Source of the DNA: Streptomyces polyasparticus
GTDB lineage: Bacteria > Actinomycetota > Actinomycetes > Streptomycetales > Streptomycetaceae
Assembly (NCBI RefSeq): GCF_014493765.1
Contig: NZ_JACTVJ010000006.1
Coordinates: 186,001-250,000, forward strand
Direction: 5' to 3'
DNA length: 64,000 nucleotides
Shown here: positions 34,248 through 42,224 of the stretch, in pieces
How the letters are laid out: each line of letters starts with the position of its first letter
How positions within the stretch are numbered: the stretch's first letter is position 1
Program-made: the position numbers and the translations under genes
The notes under the pieces: model-generated
What the model was told of the DNA's origin: nothing
The model's database searches: none
Seen by the model: the letters and a program-made list of their open reading frames with translations, nothing else

Positions 34248-37200
34248 GTGCCGGTTGAGTTCCTGACTGATGTGCAAGCCGCCGCGTACGCGGCGTTTGA
34301 CGGGGCGCCGTCCCGTACGGAGTTGGAGCGGTTCTTCTTCCTGGATGACGCGGACCGGGAGATGGTCGAGGGGAAGCGGCGGTCACACAACCGCCTGGGC
34401 TTCGCATCCCAGCTCACGACCGTGCGGTATCTCGGGGTGTTCCTGGACGACCCGACTGACGTGCCGGCTGAAGTCGTCGACTACCTCGCCGAGCAGCTCG
34501 GCATCAAGGACTCCTCGGTGCTGAAGGCGTACGGGGAGCGGGAGAACACCCGGCCGGACCATGTACGTGAGCTGCGGCGGGTGCTGGAGTACACGGAGTT
34601 CGCCGAGGCGGAAGCCGAGTTGCGGGTGTGGGTCGACGCGCGGGCCTGGACGACCGGTGAGGGCCCGAAGGCGCTGTTCGACGCGGCGGTGGGGTGGCTG
34701 CGCGAGCGGCGGGTGCTGCTGCCCGGCGTGACGACGCTCGCCCGGCTGGTCGCCTCCGTACGGGAGGCGGCGAACCAACGGCTGTGGGACACCCTCTACG
34801 GGCTGCTGAGTATCGGTCAGCGGGCGGTGCTCGATTCCCTGCTGACAGTGCCGCCGGGGGTTCGGGTGTCGGAGCTGGACCGGCTGCGGCGTGGTCCGGT
34901 ACGGATCTCCGGCCCTCAGATGAAGTGGGCGCTGGAGCGGGCCGAGGAGATCGCCGACTTCGGGATGGGCTGGCTGGACGTGTCGGGGATACCACCGCGC
35001 CGACTGGCGGAGCTGTCGCGGTACGGCGTGGACGGCAAGGCGTCGCTGCTGCGCCGTCACGGCGACTCTCGGCGCCTGGCAACCCTGCTGGCCACGGCCG
35101 TCTACCTGACGAGCAGGGCCGTCGATGACGCGCTCGATCTGCTGGAGGTGCTCATTGCCACGAAGCTGCTTGCCAGGGCGGAGCGGGAGACGGCGAAGCA
35201 GAAGATGAAGACCCTGCCCCGGGTCGAGCGGGCCTCAGCGAAGCTCGCGACCGCGTTCCAGGTCGTCTTCAGCACTACGTCCGAGCACGTCGACACCGAC
35301 ACGGGCGAGATCGCCCCGCCGGAGGTGGAGACGTTCGAGGCGATGTGGGAGCGGATCGAGGCGGTGGTGCCCCGGCATGAGCTGGCGGCCGCGATCGCAG
35401 CGCTGTTCGAGCTGACACCGCCGCTGGACTCCGATGCGGACGAGGCATGGCGGTCGATGCTGGTCACTCGGTTTCCCACCGTACGGCCGTTCCTCAAGCT
35501 CCTCGTCCAGGTCGTCGACTTCGGCGCCTCCCCGGAGGGCCTGCCGGTCCTCAAGGCGCTGAAGACCCTGCCCGACCTGATGGGGCGCAAGAAGGTGGGC
35601 CCCGATGAGATCGACACGTCCCTGCTGGTGGGCTCGTGGCGGCGCCTCGTGCTGACTGCGCCGCACTTGGAGCCGGGCACGGTGGACTGGAAGGCGTACG
35701 TGTTCTGCGTGTTGGAGTCCTTCCACCGGATGCTGCGCCGACGGGAGGTGTTCGCGAAGAACTCCTCGAAGTGGGGCGACCCGCGGGCGAAGCTGCTGGA
35801 CGGGGAGGCATGGGAGCAGGTCCGCCCGACAGTGCCGGCCTCCCTGAACCTGCCTGGTGAGCCGGGTGAGCACCTGGCGGCGCGGGCCGCGCTGCTTCAC
35901 GGCACATACCGGGAGGTCGCGGGGCGGGTGCCAGCGAACTCCCAGATCGTGTTCGACGACGACGGCCGTCTGCACTTCGCCGCGCTGGAACCGGAGCCCG
36001 AACCCGCCTCCCTCCTGGACCTGCGGAAGGCGGTGGAGGCGATGATGCCCCGCGTCGACCTGCCGGAGGTGCTGCTGGAGGTGTTCTCGTGGACCGGCGC
36101 CGACCAGGCGTTCACCTCCATCACCGGCGGCGAGGCCCGGCTCAAGGAACTGCACGTCACGATCGCCGCGCTGCTGGTCGCGCACAGCTGCAACGTCGGC
36201 TATACCCCGGTCATCGGCTCCGCCTACGCGCTGAAGTACGGCACGCTGTCCCACGTCGACCAGACCTATCTGCGGCTGGCCACCTACCGGGCCGCGAACG
36301 CCACGCTCATTGAGCACCAAGCCATGATCCCTCTCGCGCAGGCGTGGGGCGGCGGGCTGGTCGCTTCGGTCGACGGGATGCGGTTCGTCGTCCCCGTTCC
36401 GTCCGTGTACGCCCGTCCCAATCCCCGCTATTTCGGGCGCCGGGGCGGCGCGACGTGGCTGAACATGATCAACGACCAGGCGGCGGGGCTCGGAGGGAAG
36501 GTGGTGGCCGGCACCCCGCGCGACTCCCTGTACGTGCTCGATGTCCTCTACGACCGCGACGGTGGCAAGCGCCCGGAGATGATCGTCACCGACACCGCTT
36601 CGTACAGCGACATCGTGTTCGGGCTGCTCACGCTCGCTGGGTTCGCGTACGCGCCGCAACTGGCGGACCTGCCCGACCAGAAGATGTGGCGCATCGACCG
36701 CACTGCCGACTACGGCGCATTCACTGACGCCGCCCGTGGTCGGGTGGACCTCGCGCGGATCGAGCGGCAGTGGGAGGACATCCTGCGGATCATCGGCTCC
36801 ATCCACACCGGCGCCGTGCGCGCCTACGACGTCATCCGCATGCTGTCCCGGGACGGGCGGCCGATCCCGCTGGGGGACGCGATTGCGCACTACGGGCGGA
36901 TCGCCAAGTCCCTGCACATCCTGCGCCTGGCCGACGAGCCCGGCTACCGCCGCCAGATCAAGGCCCAGGCCAACCTCCAGGAGGGCCGCCACGCACTCGC
37001 CCGGAAGATCTTCCACGGCCGCTCAGGGCAGCTCTACCAGCGCTACCAAGACGGCATGGAGGACCAGATCGGCGCCCTCGGCCTGGTCCTCAACGCCGTC
37101 GTCCTCTTCAACACCAGGTATATGGACGCCGCGGTGAATCAGCTGCGGGCGGACGGCTTCGATGTCCGCGACGAGGACGTGGCCCGCCTCTCGCCGTTCG

Positions 37201-37304
37201 TGCGGCAGCACATCAACATGCTCGGCCGCTACTCCTTCCAGCTCCCCGACCTGCCCGGAGGCTTGCGGCCACTGCGCGATCCGGATGCCGTAGACGGCGA
37301 GTGA
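34248..37304 (+). CDS. tnpA: Tn3-family transposase TnpA
   Basis: The 1,018-residue protein has the normal Tn3 transposase length. An N-terminal DNA-binding region (DUF4158-like; FLTDVQAAAYAAFDGAPS, LERFFFLDDADREMV) binds the inverted repeats. The DDE catalytic domain in the last third shows VASVDGMRFVVPV (first Asp), MIVTDTASYSDIVFGLL (second Asp) and NLQEGRHALARKIFHG (Glu). All three acidic residues are present and there is no frameshift. The GTG at 34248 is preferred over the TTG at 34227 because GGAGG lies 6 bp before it. It starts 94 bp inside the left end. Confidence 0.93.
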   Translation: MPVEFLTDVQAAAYAAFDGAPSRTELERFFFLDDADREMVEGKRRSHNRLGFASQLTTVRYLGVFLDDPTDVPAEVVDYLAEQLGIKDSSVLKAYGERENTRPDHVRELRRVLEYTEFAEAEAELRVWVDARAWTTGEGPKALFDAAVGWLRERRVLLPGVTTLARLVASVREAANQRLWDTLYGLLSIGQRAVLDSLLTVPPGVRVSELDRLRRGPVRISGPQMKWALERAEEIADFGMGWLDVSGIPPRRLAELSRYGVDGKASLLRRHGDSRRLATLLATAVYLTSRAVDDALDLLEVLIATKLLARAERETAKQKMKTLPRVERASAKLATAFQVVFSTTSEHVDTDTGEIAPPEVETFEAMWERIEAVVPRHELAAAIAALFELTPPLDSDADEAWRSMLVTRFPTVRPFLKLLVQVVDFGASPEGLPVLKALKTLPDLMGRKKVGPDEIDTSLLVGSWRRLVLTAPHLEPGTVDWKAYVFCVLESFHRMLRRREVFAKNSSKWGDPRAKLLDGEAWEQVRPTVPASLNLPGEPGEHLAARAALLHGTYREVAGRVPANSQIVFDDDGRLHFAALEPEPEPASLLDLRKAVEAMMPRVDLPEVLLEVFSWTGADQAFTSITGGEARLKELHVTIAALLVAHSCNVGYTPVIGSAYALKYGTLSHVDQTYLRLATYRAANATLIEHQAMIPLAQAWGGGLVASVDGMRFVVPVPSVYARPNPRYFGRRGGATWLNMINDQAAGLGGKVVAGTPRDSLYVLDVLYDRDGGKRPEMIVTDTASYSDIVFGLLTLAGFAYAPQLADLPDQKMWRIDRTADYGAFTDAARGRVDLARIERQWEDILRIIGSIHTGAVRAYDVIRMLSRDGRPIPLGDAIAHYGRIAKSLHILRLADEPGYRRQIKAQANLQEGRHALARKIFHGRSGQLYQRYQDGMEDQIGALGLVLNAVVLFNTRYMDAAVNQLRADGFDVRDEDVARLSPFVRQHINMLGRYSFQLPDLPGGLRPLRDPDAVDGE

Positions 37305-37373
37305 CCGCCAATCATCGGGAGACGCCGACCAGCCCCTGCTGCGAGCTGGCCGGCGGGGCTGCGGTTGGGTTGC

Positions 37374-38645
37374 TTAGATGGTCACGCCTGGCCGCTGCCG
37401 GGGCAGTTCGGCGTGCCGCACCGCGTCGGAGGCCAGGGCGATGCCCGCTCCCAGGCTGGCGAAGATGCCGCAGGCGACGAACACCGGGGCGGCGCCCCAG
37501 GCTCCGATGGCGGCACCGACCAGCGGATAGCTGAGGGGGGCGAGACCGACCATGGTGAGCATGACCACGGAGGTGACCCGGCCAAGATAGGCCGGGTCCG
37601 CGGCAGTCTGTATGAGGGCGTTGTCCAGGCTGCCGAAGACGCCCGCACACAGTCCGATGACCGCAGCCAGCACCGCGGCGAGCCACAGGGTCGGTACCAG
37701 AGCGATCGTGGCCGCACCCGCGCAGCCCACGAGCAGCGTCCCGGCCATCATCAGGCCAGCACGCGGCAGCCAACCGGCGATCGCGAGCAACGCGGCGCTA
37801 GCCGCAGCTCCTGCGCTGAAGCTGCTGACGATCCAGCCGTAGCCGGAAGGACCCCAGCCGCGCTCGGCGTTGAGGAGCACCATGCCGACGTTGAGGGTGC
37901 CGGTGAGGCCGAGTTCGCAGACGGCGCCGGCGGCGACGAGCGGGCCGATGAGTCGGTGGCGGCGGATGTAGCGCAGGCCGTCGAGCAGGTCCTGTCGCGC
38001 GGTGCCAGGCTCCGGCCGCTCCGCGTCGGGCGCCACGAGAGGTCGTATCCGTATCGTCAGCAGGAGCGGCAGGGACAGGGCGATGAGCAGTCCGGCGACG
38101 GTGAAGGCGGCTGCGGGTCCACCGAGTCCCATGGCCAGGCCGCCGATCGGCGGTCCCGCGATCTGGCTGAGGCGCGTCGACAGCGAGCGCATGCCGGTGA
38201 CCCGGGCCAACTGGTCGGGGGCGGTGATCCGGGGCGGAAGAGCACCGACAGCGGGTACGAACAGTGCGTCGACGGCGCCGAAGACGAGCGCCATCGTGAC
38301 CAGGATCCACAAGGCCGGAGCCGTCAGTGCGATACCGGCGGCCACCGCCAGGATGAGGAGGCAGCGCAGCGTGTCACTGCCGAGAATCACCCGGCGGGGG
38401 TCGAACCGGTCGGCCACCACGCCCCCACCGAGCATGAGTAACGCTCGTGGTACTGCCCCGGCAGCCATGACGAGGCCGACTTCGGTAGGACCGGCGGCCT
38501 TCTGGGCGGACCAGGCCAGGGCGACGAAGTACACGCTGTCGCCAATGAGGGAGACGGTGTAGGCGGTGAGCCAGCGCAACACGTTGCCGTCGCGGTGAGC
38601 CGGTGTGGCGGCGTTTTTGGGCAGGACCGTCTCTGGGGTGGCCAT
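37374..38645 (-). CDS. MFS transporter, transposon cargo
   Basis: The 423-residue protein has about 12 membrane helices. The MFS loop motif is GGGVVADRFDPRRVILGSD, followed by TGMRSLSTRLSQIAGPPIGGLAMG; the architecture resembles MefA/enterobactin-exporter-like drug:H+ antiporters (MFS_3). The ATG at 38645 has GGAG before it; longer frames lack support. It is 34 bp downstream of an ArsR-type regulator on the same strand, an arrangement typical of inducible efflux. The exported compound cannot be told from sequence. Confidence 0.85.
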   Translation of the reverse strand: MATPETVLPKNAATPAHRDGNVLRWLTAYTVSLIGDSVYFVALAWSAQKAAGPTEVGLVMAAGAVPRALLMLGGGVVADRFDPRRVILGSDTLRCLLILAVAAGIALTAPALWILVTMALVFGAVDALFVPAVGALPPRITAPDQLARVTGMRSLSTRLSQIAGPPIGGLAMGLGGPAAAFTVAGLLIALSLPLLLTIRIRPLVAPDAERPEPGTARQDLLDGLRYIRRHRLIGPLVAAGAVCELGLTGTLNVGMVLLNAERGWGPSGYGWIVSSFSAGAAASAALLAIAGWLPRAGLMMAGTLLVGCAGAATIALVPTLWLAAVLAAVIGLCAGVFGSLDNALIQTAADPAYLGRVTSVVMLTMVGLAPLSYPLVGAAIGAWGAAPVFVACGIFASLGAGIALASDAVRHAELPRQRPGVTI

Positions 38646-38679
38646 GGTGGGCTCCAAGTACGTTGGGAATTCGGCTGAG

Positions 38680-39273
38680 TCAGGGCCGGAAGGGAAAGCC
38701 GTATAGGTGCACAGACACGTGCTCGCGGTCCTCGGTGTCGTCGGCCGCCTTGGCGGCCTTGCCGCGCTCCCGCCAGCGCCGGGCCAGCGCCTCAAGCTCG
38801 TCGCTCATCTCGGCGAGTTCGGCCGGGGTGAGGTCGAGCAGCCACTCGGAGCTGAAGGACGCGTCGGTCCACGCCTTCCCCCAGGCGGACTTCTGGTCGA
38901 GATACGTGCGGTATTGGGCGACGCGGGTGTCGAAGATCCCTCGGGTCACCGCGCCGACCGCGGCGGCTCCCTCGGGCGTGTCCGCGAAGTCCGAGTCACG
39001 GAAGCCCCAGCCCTCTTCAGATGCCACCTGCCACCAGCGCTCGCGGCCGTCGGCGCCCTGGCCACTCGCCTGGGTCACGAAGCCGTGCTCAGCCAGCTTG
39101 CGCAAGTGGTAGCTGACCAGCGAGGGCGTTTCGTCGACATGCTCGGCGAGCTGAGAGGCGGTCGCGGTGCCCGCGGCGTACAGCAGCCGGTACAGCTGCA
39201 TCCGCAGCGGGTTCATGAACGCCCTCAACCGTGACAGGTCGGTGATCTGCTCAGGCTCGTGCTTCGGTCGCAT
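38680..39273 (-). CDS. ArsR/HTH_20-type transcriptional regulator, transposon cargo
   Basis: The 197-residue protein has an N-terminal winged helix (RLRAFMNPLRMQLYRLLYAAGTATASQL... SLVSYHLRKLAEHGFV) and a longer C-terminal helical region, the pattern of the ArsR-like HTH_20 group that often controls MFS pumps. No Cys metal-binding motif is present, so an organic ligand is more likely than a metal. It precedes the MFS gene in one operon and probably represses it. A palindrome 18 bp before the start may be its operator. Confidence 0.85.
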   Translation of the reverse strand: MRPKHEPEQITDLSRLRAFMNPLRMQLYRLLYAAGTATASQLAEHVDETPSLVSYHLRKLAEHGFVTQASGQGADGRERWWQVASEEGWGFRDSDFADTPEGAAAVGAVTRGIFDTRVAQYRTYLDQKSAWGKAWTDASFSSEWLLDLTPAELAEMSDELEALARRWRERGKAAKAADDTEDREHVSVHLYGFPFRP

Positions 39274-39290
39274 GCGCTTACCGTAGGTAT

Positions 39291-39304
39291 GAAGTGGAAA
39301 CTTC
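39291..39304. promoter_or_regulatory. Possible operator of the ArsR-type regulator
   Basis: GAAGTggaaACTTC is a 5-bp-arm palindrome 18-31 bp before the regulator start, inside the likely promoter. A further GCGCTTC lies just beyond. Confidence 0.4.
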
Positions 39305-39362
39305 GCAATAAGCGCTTCAGAGTTGGATGGCCGAGTAGCCCGGCTCTATGCGCAGGGGACTG

Positions 39363-39420
39363 GAGACAGCCAGCTCAGCTCGACTTGACTGGCGCTGACC
39401 AGGTCAGCGCCTGCTGTCTC
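39363..39420. terminator. Nested hairpin at the end of the recombinase gene
   Basis: The outer arms gagacagc and gctgtctc enclose a near-perfect inner palindrome ggcgctgacc-a-ggtcagcgcc (39391-39411), which overlaps the stop codon of the recombinase at 39404. It probably ends that gene's transcript. Confidence 0.6.
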
Positions 39421-40381
39421 CGGGCGCGAGAAGGCTGGTGACCTCGGCGATCGCCTCAGCCGAGGGGTGGAAGTAACGCCGCACGTTCTCCGGCTTCTTG
39501 TGCCGCGACTTCGCCATGAGCATCGGCAGGCTGGCCCCGGCCTCACCGAGGTGGGTGAGGCCGGAGTGCCGGTACTCGTGCAGGTCCCAGCCCGTTCCCG
39601 CCACACCCCCGACAGCCGTGTGCGCATCCAGGAGGGCGCGGGCCTGCCCGTACGACAGTCGGACCAGCCCGGTGTTCGGGCACACGTCGCGCCGGCTGAC
39701 GACCTTCCCGGGGCTCGGCTTGCGGTGGGTGACGAACACCGGCCCGCGGGTACGGCCCTTGATCAGTCGGGGCAGCAGGCGGGCGGTGCCGGCGTCCCAG
39801 TACACGGGCTCCATGACGTAGTCCTCGCGCGGGGCGCCGCGGCGTCGGGTGCGCGGCTTCGCGCCCTTGGCCTTCACCGGGGCCCTGCGGGCGGCGAGGG
39901 CCAGCTCCTCAATGTTGACGCCGAGGATCTCCTCCGCCCGCGCGACGGTCTCGTAGAGCATCCGTCAAAGCGTCTTCTCCCGGAGGTGGACGTCGCGTCG
40001 GGCGATCAGCCGGTCGACGGCCATCTTCGAGCGGGCCGGGGTCTCCGAGTCCGGCGGGGGCATCCGCTTCACCCAGGCCGGGACAGCCGGGCCGTCGTAC
40101 CCGCGCTCGGCGCACCAGCCCAGCCATGACAGCACCGACGCCCGCCGGGCGTTCCACGTGTTGACCGCGGCCTCGCCCCACAGCTGTTCGAGGGCGCCGC
40201 CGATCTCGTCGTCCGCGACGGTGGCGAGCGGGCGGGTCTCGCCGAGGTGTTCGGCGGTCTTGCCGACGCCAATTCCGTACGACCGGAGCGTGTTCGCGTT
40301 GTCGAGTGAGTCGAGGAACACGTCGGCCGCCGCGCGGACGGTCAACGCCTTCCCGACGGGCAGTCGTACGACGGCGGGCAC
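39404..40381 (-). pseudogene. tnpI: Tyrosine recombinase (TnpI type) with an in-frame TGA
   Basis: Two pieces in the same frame, separated only by TGA at 39965-39967, together make one integrase. The first 138 codons are the SAM-like core-binding domain (DSLDNANTLRSYGIGVGKTAEHLGE). The second part is the catalytic domain, with [17 protein letters not shown] (His, Arg), SRHKKPENV and RRYFHPS (Tyr nucleophile). Upstream of the stop reads LREKTL and after it [16 protein letters not shown] recall related integrases having Trp here, so TGG to TGA is the simplest explanation. The GTG at 40381 is the start. It lies beside a probable resolution site, as in TnpI elements. Confidence 0.85.
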
Positions 40382-40394
40382 AGCTTCCCCCTTG

Positions 40395-40490
40395 CCGCAG
40401 ATAACGGGGCCGCTTCACGCACGGCCCCGAGAACGTCGCCGCAGGTCGTGATCAGCGATGCCACAGATAATAGGGCGTTATCTGCGGGAA
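40395..40490. other. Probable resolution (res/IRS) site of the transposon
   Basis: An inverted pair CAGATAA (40464-40470) and TTATCTG (40478-40484) with a 7-bp spacer has the form of a tyrosine-recombinase core site. A direct copy, ccgcagataac, lies at 40395, and an 8-bp-arm hairpin (cggggccg...cggccccg) at 40405-40429. The region sits between the recombinase start and the right end, where TnpI elements carry their site. The role is inferred. Confidence 0.55.
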
Positions 40491-40549
40491 GACTTCAGAC
40501 CGGTCCCGCGACCGACACCCCGTCAGCCGCCCACCAGGGCCGACAGATC

Positions 40550-40587
40550 CTTAGCGCCGGTTTTCGTTCCGATGTTCCTCACCCCCC
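40550..40587 (-). repeat. Right terminal inverted repeat of the transposon (38 bp)
   Basis: It begins CTTAGCGCCGG and ends in six C, and mirrors 34117-34154 with a single difference (T to G at position 6 from the tip). Confidence 0.92.
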
Positions 40588-40592
40588 GAGCC
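40588..40592 (+). repeat. Target site duplication, right copy (GAGCC)
   Basis: This is identical to 34112-34116 and directly outside the right inverted repeat. Confidence 0.9.
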
Positions 40593-40616
40593 ATGCCCCA
40601 GTTCATTTGAGATAGT

Positions 40617-40632
40617 AGACTGTATGCAATCT
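40617..40632 (+). promoter_or_regulatory. Orphan GntR-type element D
   Basis: The sequence agactgtatgcaatct matches the operator set, but here it lies between convergent genes, 30 bp from the transposon end and downstream of the OxlT-like gene. No gene is positioned to be driven by it in either direction. Confidence 0.6.
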
Positions 40633-40658
40633 CGATGGTTCACTGGAGAGAGACGACA

Positions 40659-40690
40659 AGGGCCCGCCCCGGGGGAAGCGAGCGGGCCCT
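40659..40690. terminator. Hairpin terminator after the OxlT-like gene
   Basis: The perfect 9-bp arms agggcccgc and gcgggccct enclose 14 nt, 28 bp beyond the stop of the leftward transporter gene. Confidence 0.75.
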
Positions 40691-40717
40691 GACGTACCGA
40701 GAAGGGGATCGGTGGTG

Positions 40718-42106
40718 TTACATCACCTCGCGGCTGATCGGCTTGGGGTTCTCCTTGATGAGGCGTCCCTTGTAGTCGCGTCCCGGTGCCTTGAGGAAGA
40801 GCGCGATGAAGAACGCCGCGAACGACAGGGAACCGGCCAGCGTGAAGGCGCCGTTGAGTCCCCAGGCGGTCACCGCGACCGAACCCATGCCGGCACCCAG
40901 ACCGGAGACCAGCTTCGAGCTGTAGACCATGCCGTAGTTGGAAGCATTGTTGTTCTCGCCGAAGTAGTCGGCGGTCATCGCAGCGAACATCGGGAAGATG
41001 GCGCCGCCGCCGAAGCCCGATATGGCGGAGAACAGCAGGAACAGTGGCAGGCTCTTGATGCCCGCCGACCAGATGATGCCGAACTGGGAAGCGCCGAGGA
41101 CGATACAGACGAAGAGCAGACACTCCTTGCGCCCGTACCGGTCGGACAGCCAGCCGATGACACCGCGCCCGGTGCCGTTGACGATGGCCTTCAGGGACAT
41201 GGCCGTCGCCACGATCCCGGCGGCGAATCCCGCGGACTCACCGATGTCGACCTGGAAGGAGATACCGAAGATGTTGACGCCCGAAGTGAAGGCAAGACAC
41301 ACCCACATGACCGCCACACGACCGGTCTTCCATGCCTCCCCGGGCGTCATCTGCTTGACCGCGGGCGGGTTCTTCTGCAGCGCACGGGCCGCACGCGGGT
41401 CCTTCGGCGGGTTGAGGGGGTCGACTTCCGCCGGCCACCAGTTCCGCGGCGGGTCCTTGAAGAAGAATCCTGCGTACGCCACGATTCCGGCGAGGAACAG
41501 GCCCGCCGACACCAGTACCCACTTGTAGTTGGTGGTGTCCATGTAGCCGTGGAAGAGGAACACGAAGGGCACCGAGCCGTAGGCGAAACCGCCGTTCACG
41601 AAGCCGGTCTTGCCGCCCTTGCGCTCCGGATACCACTTGCCGACCATGTTGACGCAGGTCGCGTACACCATGCCTGCGCCCATACCGCTGAACATGCCGA
41701 AGCCGATGACGGCCAGCATGACGTGCGGTGCGAACGCGAGCGACAGATAGCCGATGAACGTGCCCGCCGCGCCGAGCATCATCGCCCAGCGGGCAGGGAG
41801 CTTCCCCGACTCGCGGAGCTTGCCCGCCGGGAAGGCGACTGCGGCCTGGCAGAACACCCAGACCGTCAGCATCCAGTAGATGCTGGTGCTGGACCAGGCG
41901 TGCGCCTCGTGCAGCGTGTCCTCAGCGGAAGCAAACGCATACTCCGCAGAGGAAATACCCATCATCCCGATCCACGGCAGGATGACCATCCACTTGCGCT
42001 TGCGCCCCATGATGTCGATGTCGGATTCACCCACACGGTAAACCCGGCCGTTCTTGTCGACGAGCTCCTGATACGGAGCCGACGTAGGCAGATCAGTTGT
42101 AGTCAT
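40718..42106 (-). CDS. OxlT-like oxalate/formate antiporter (OFA family MFS)
   Basis: The 462-residue MFS protein has a 35-residue cytoplasmic N-terminus and about 12 helices. It carries OFA features such as GMGAGMVYATCVNMVGKWYPERKGGKTGFVNGG, and WLSDRYGRKECLLF in the second half. OFA carriers exchange external oxalate for internal formate, a proton-motive cycle when combined with decarboxylation. It lies downstream of the frc/oxc genes but behind its own terminator (42175), so it probably has a separate promoter. The oxalate assignment rests on the adjacent formyl-CoA transferase. Confidence 0.88.
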   Translation of the reverse strand: MTTTDLPTSAPYQELVDKNGRVYRVGESDIDIMGRKRKWMVILPWIGMMGISSAEYAFASAEDTLHEAHAWSSTSIYWMLTVWVFCQAAVAFPAGKLRESGKLPARWAMMLGAAGTFIGYLSLAFAPHVMLAVIGFGMFSGMGAGMVYATCVNMVGKWYPERKGGKTGFVNGGFAYGSVPFVFLFHGYMDTTNYKWVLVSAGLFLAGIVAYAGFFFKDPPRNWWPAEVDPLNPPKDPRAARALQKNPPAVKQMTPGEAWKTGRVAVMWVCLAFTSGVNIFGISFQVDIGESAGFAAGIVATAMSLKAIVNGTGRGVIGWLSDRYGRKECLLFVCIVLGASQFGIIWSAGIKSLPLFLLFSAISGFGGGAIFPMFAAMTADYFGENNNASNYGMVYSSKLVSGLGAGMGSVAVTAWGLNGAFTLAGSLSFAAFFIALFLKAPGRDYKGRLIKENPKPISREVM

Positions 42107-42174
42107 TGAGCTTCAGCACCCCTTGCGTCGAAGAAGCCTGGCCAGCGCCCCCTGTCCAACTTCCTTCCGGTGCC

Positions 42175-42206
42175 GGGGCCTGCGGCGAGCGGTCACCGCA
42201 GGCCCC
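42175..42206. terminator. Hairpin terminator between the acyl-CoA synthetase and OxlT-like genes
   Basis: A perfect 11-bp stem (ggggcctgcgg / ccgcaggcccc) with a 10-nt loop follows the synthetase stop by 19 bp. Confidence 0.8.
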
Positions 42207-42224
42207 GTGGTGAGCTCGGTCAGC

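Larger units (their letters stand above)
34117..40587. mobile_element. Complete 6,471-bp Tn3-family transposon
   Basis: The element is bounded by 38-bp inverted repeats (34117-34154 and 40550-40587) that differ at one position and by GAGCC duplications outside them. The repeats keep the Tn3 hallmarks: a G-run at the tip, GGAACGAAAAC in the middle and TAAG at the inner end. From left to right it carries an intact transposase (34248-37304), a leftward MFS transporter and ArsR-type regulator, a leftward tyrosine recombinase broken by one stop, and a probable resolution site next to the right end. Near-identical ends and an intact duplication indicate recent arrival. The cargo suggests drug or toxin export. 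Confidence 0.93.

Noticed and set aside
39404-39961. Two separate recombinase genes
   Set aside because: The two pieces are in one frame, separated by a single stop codon, and together make one complete integrase.
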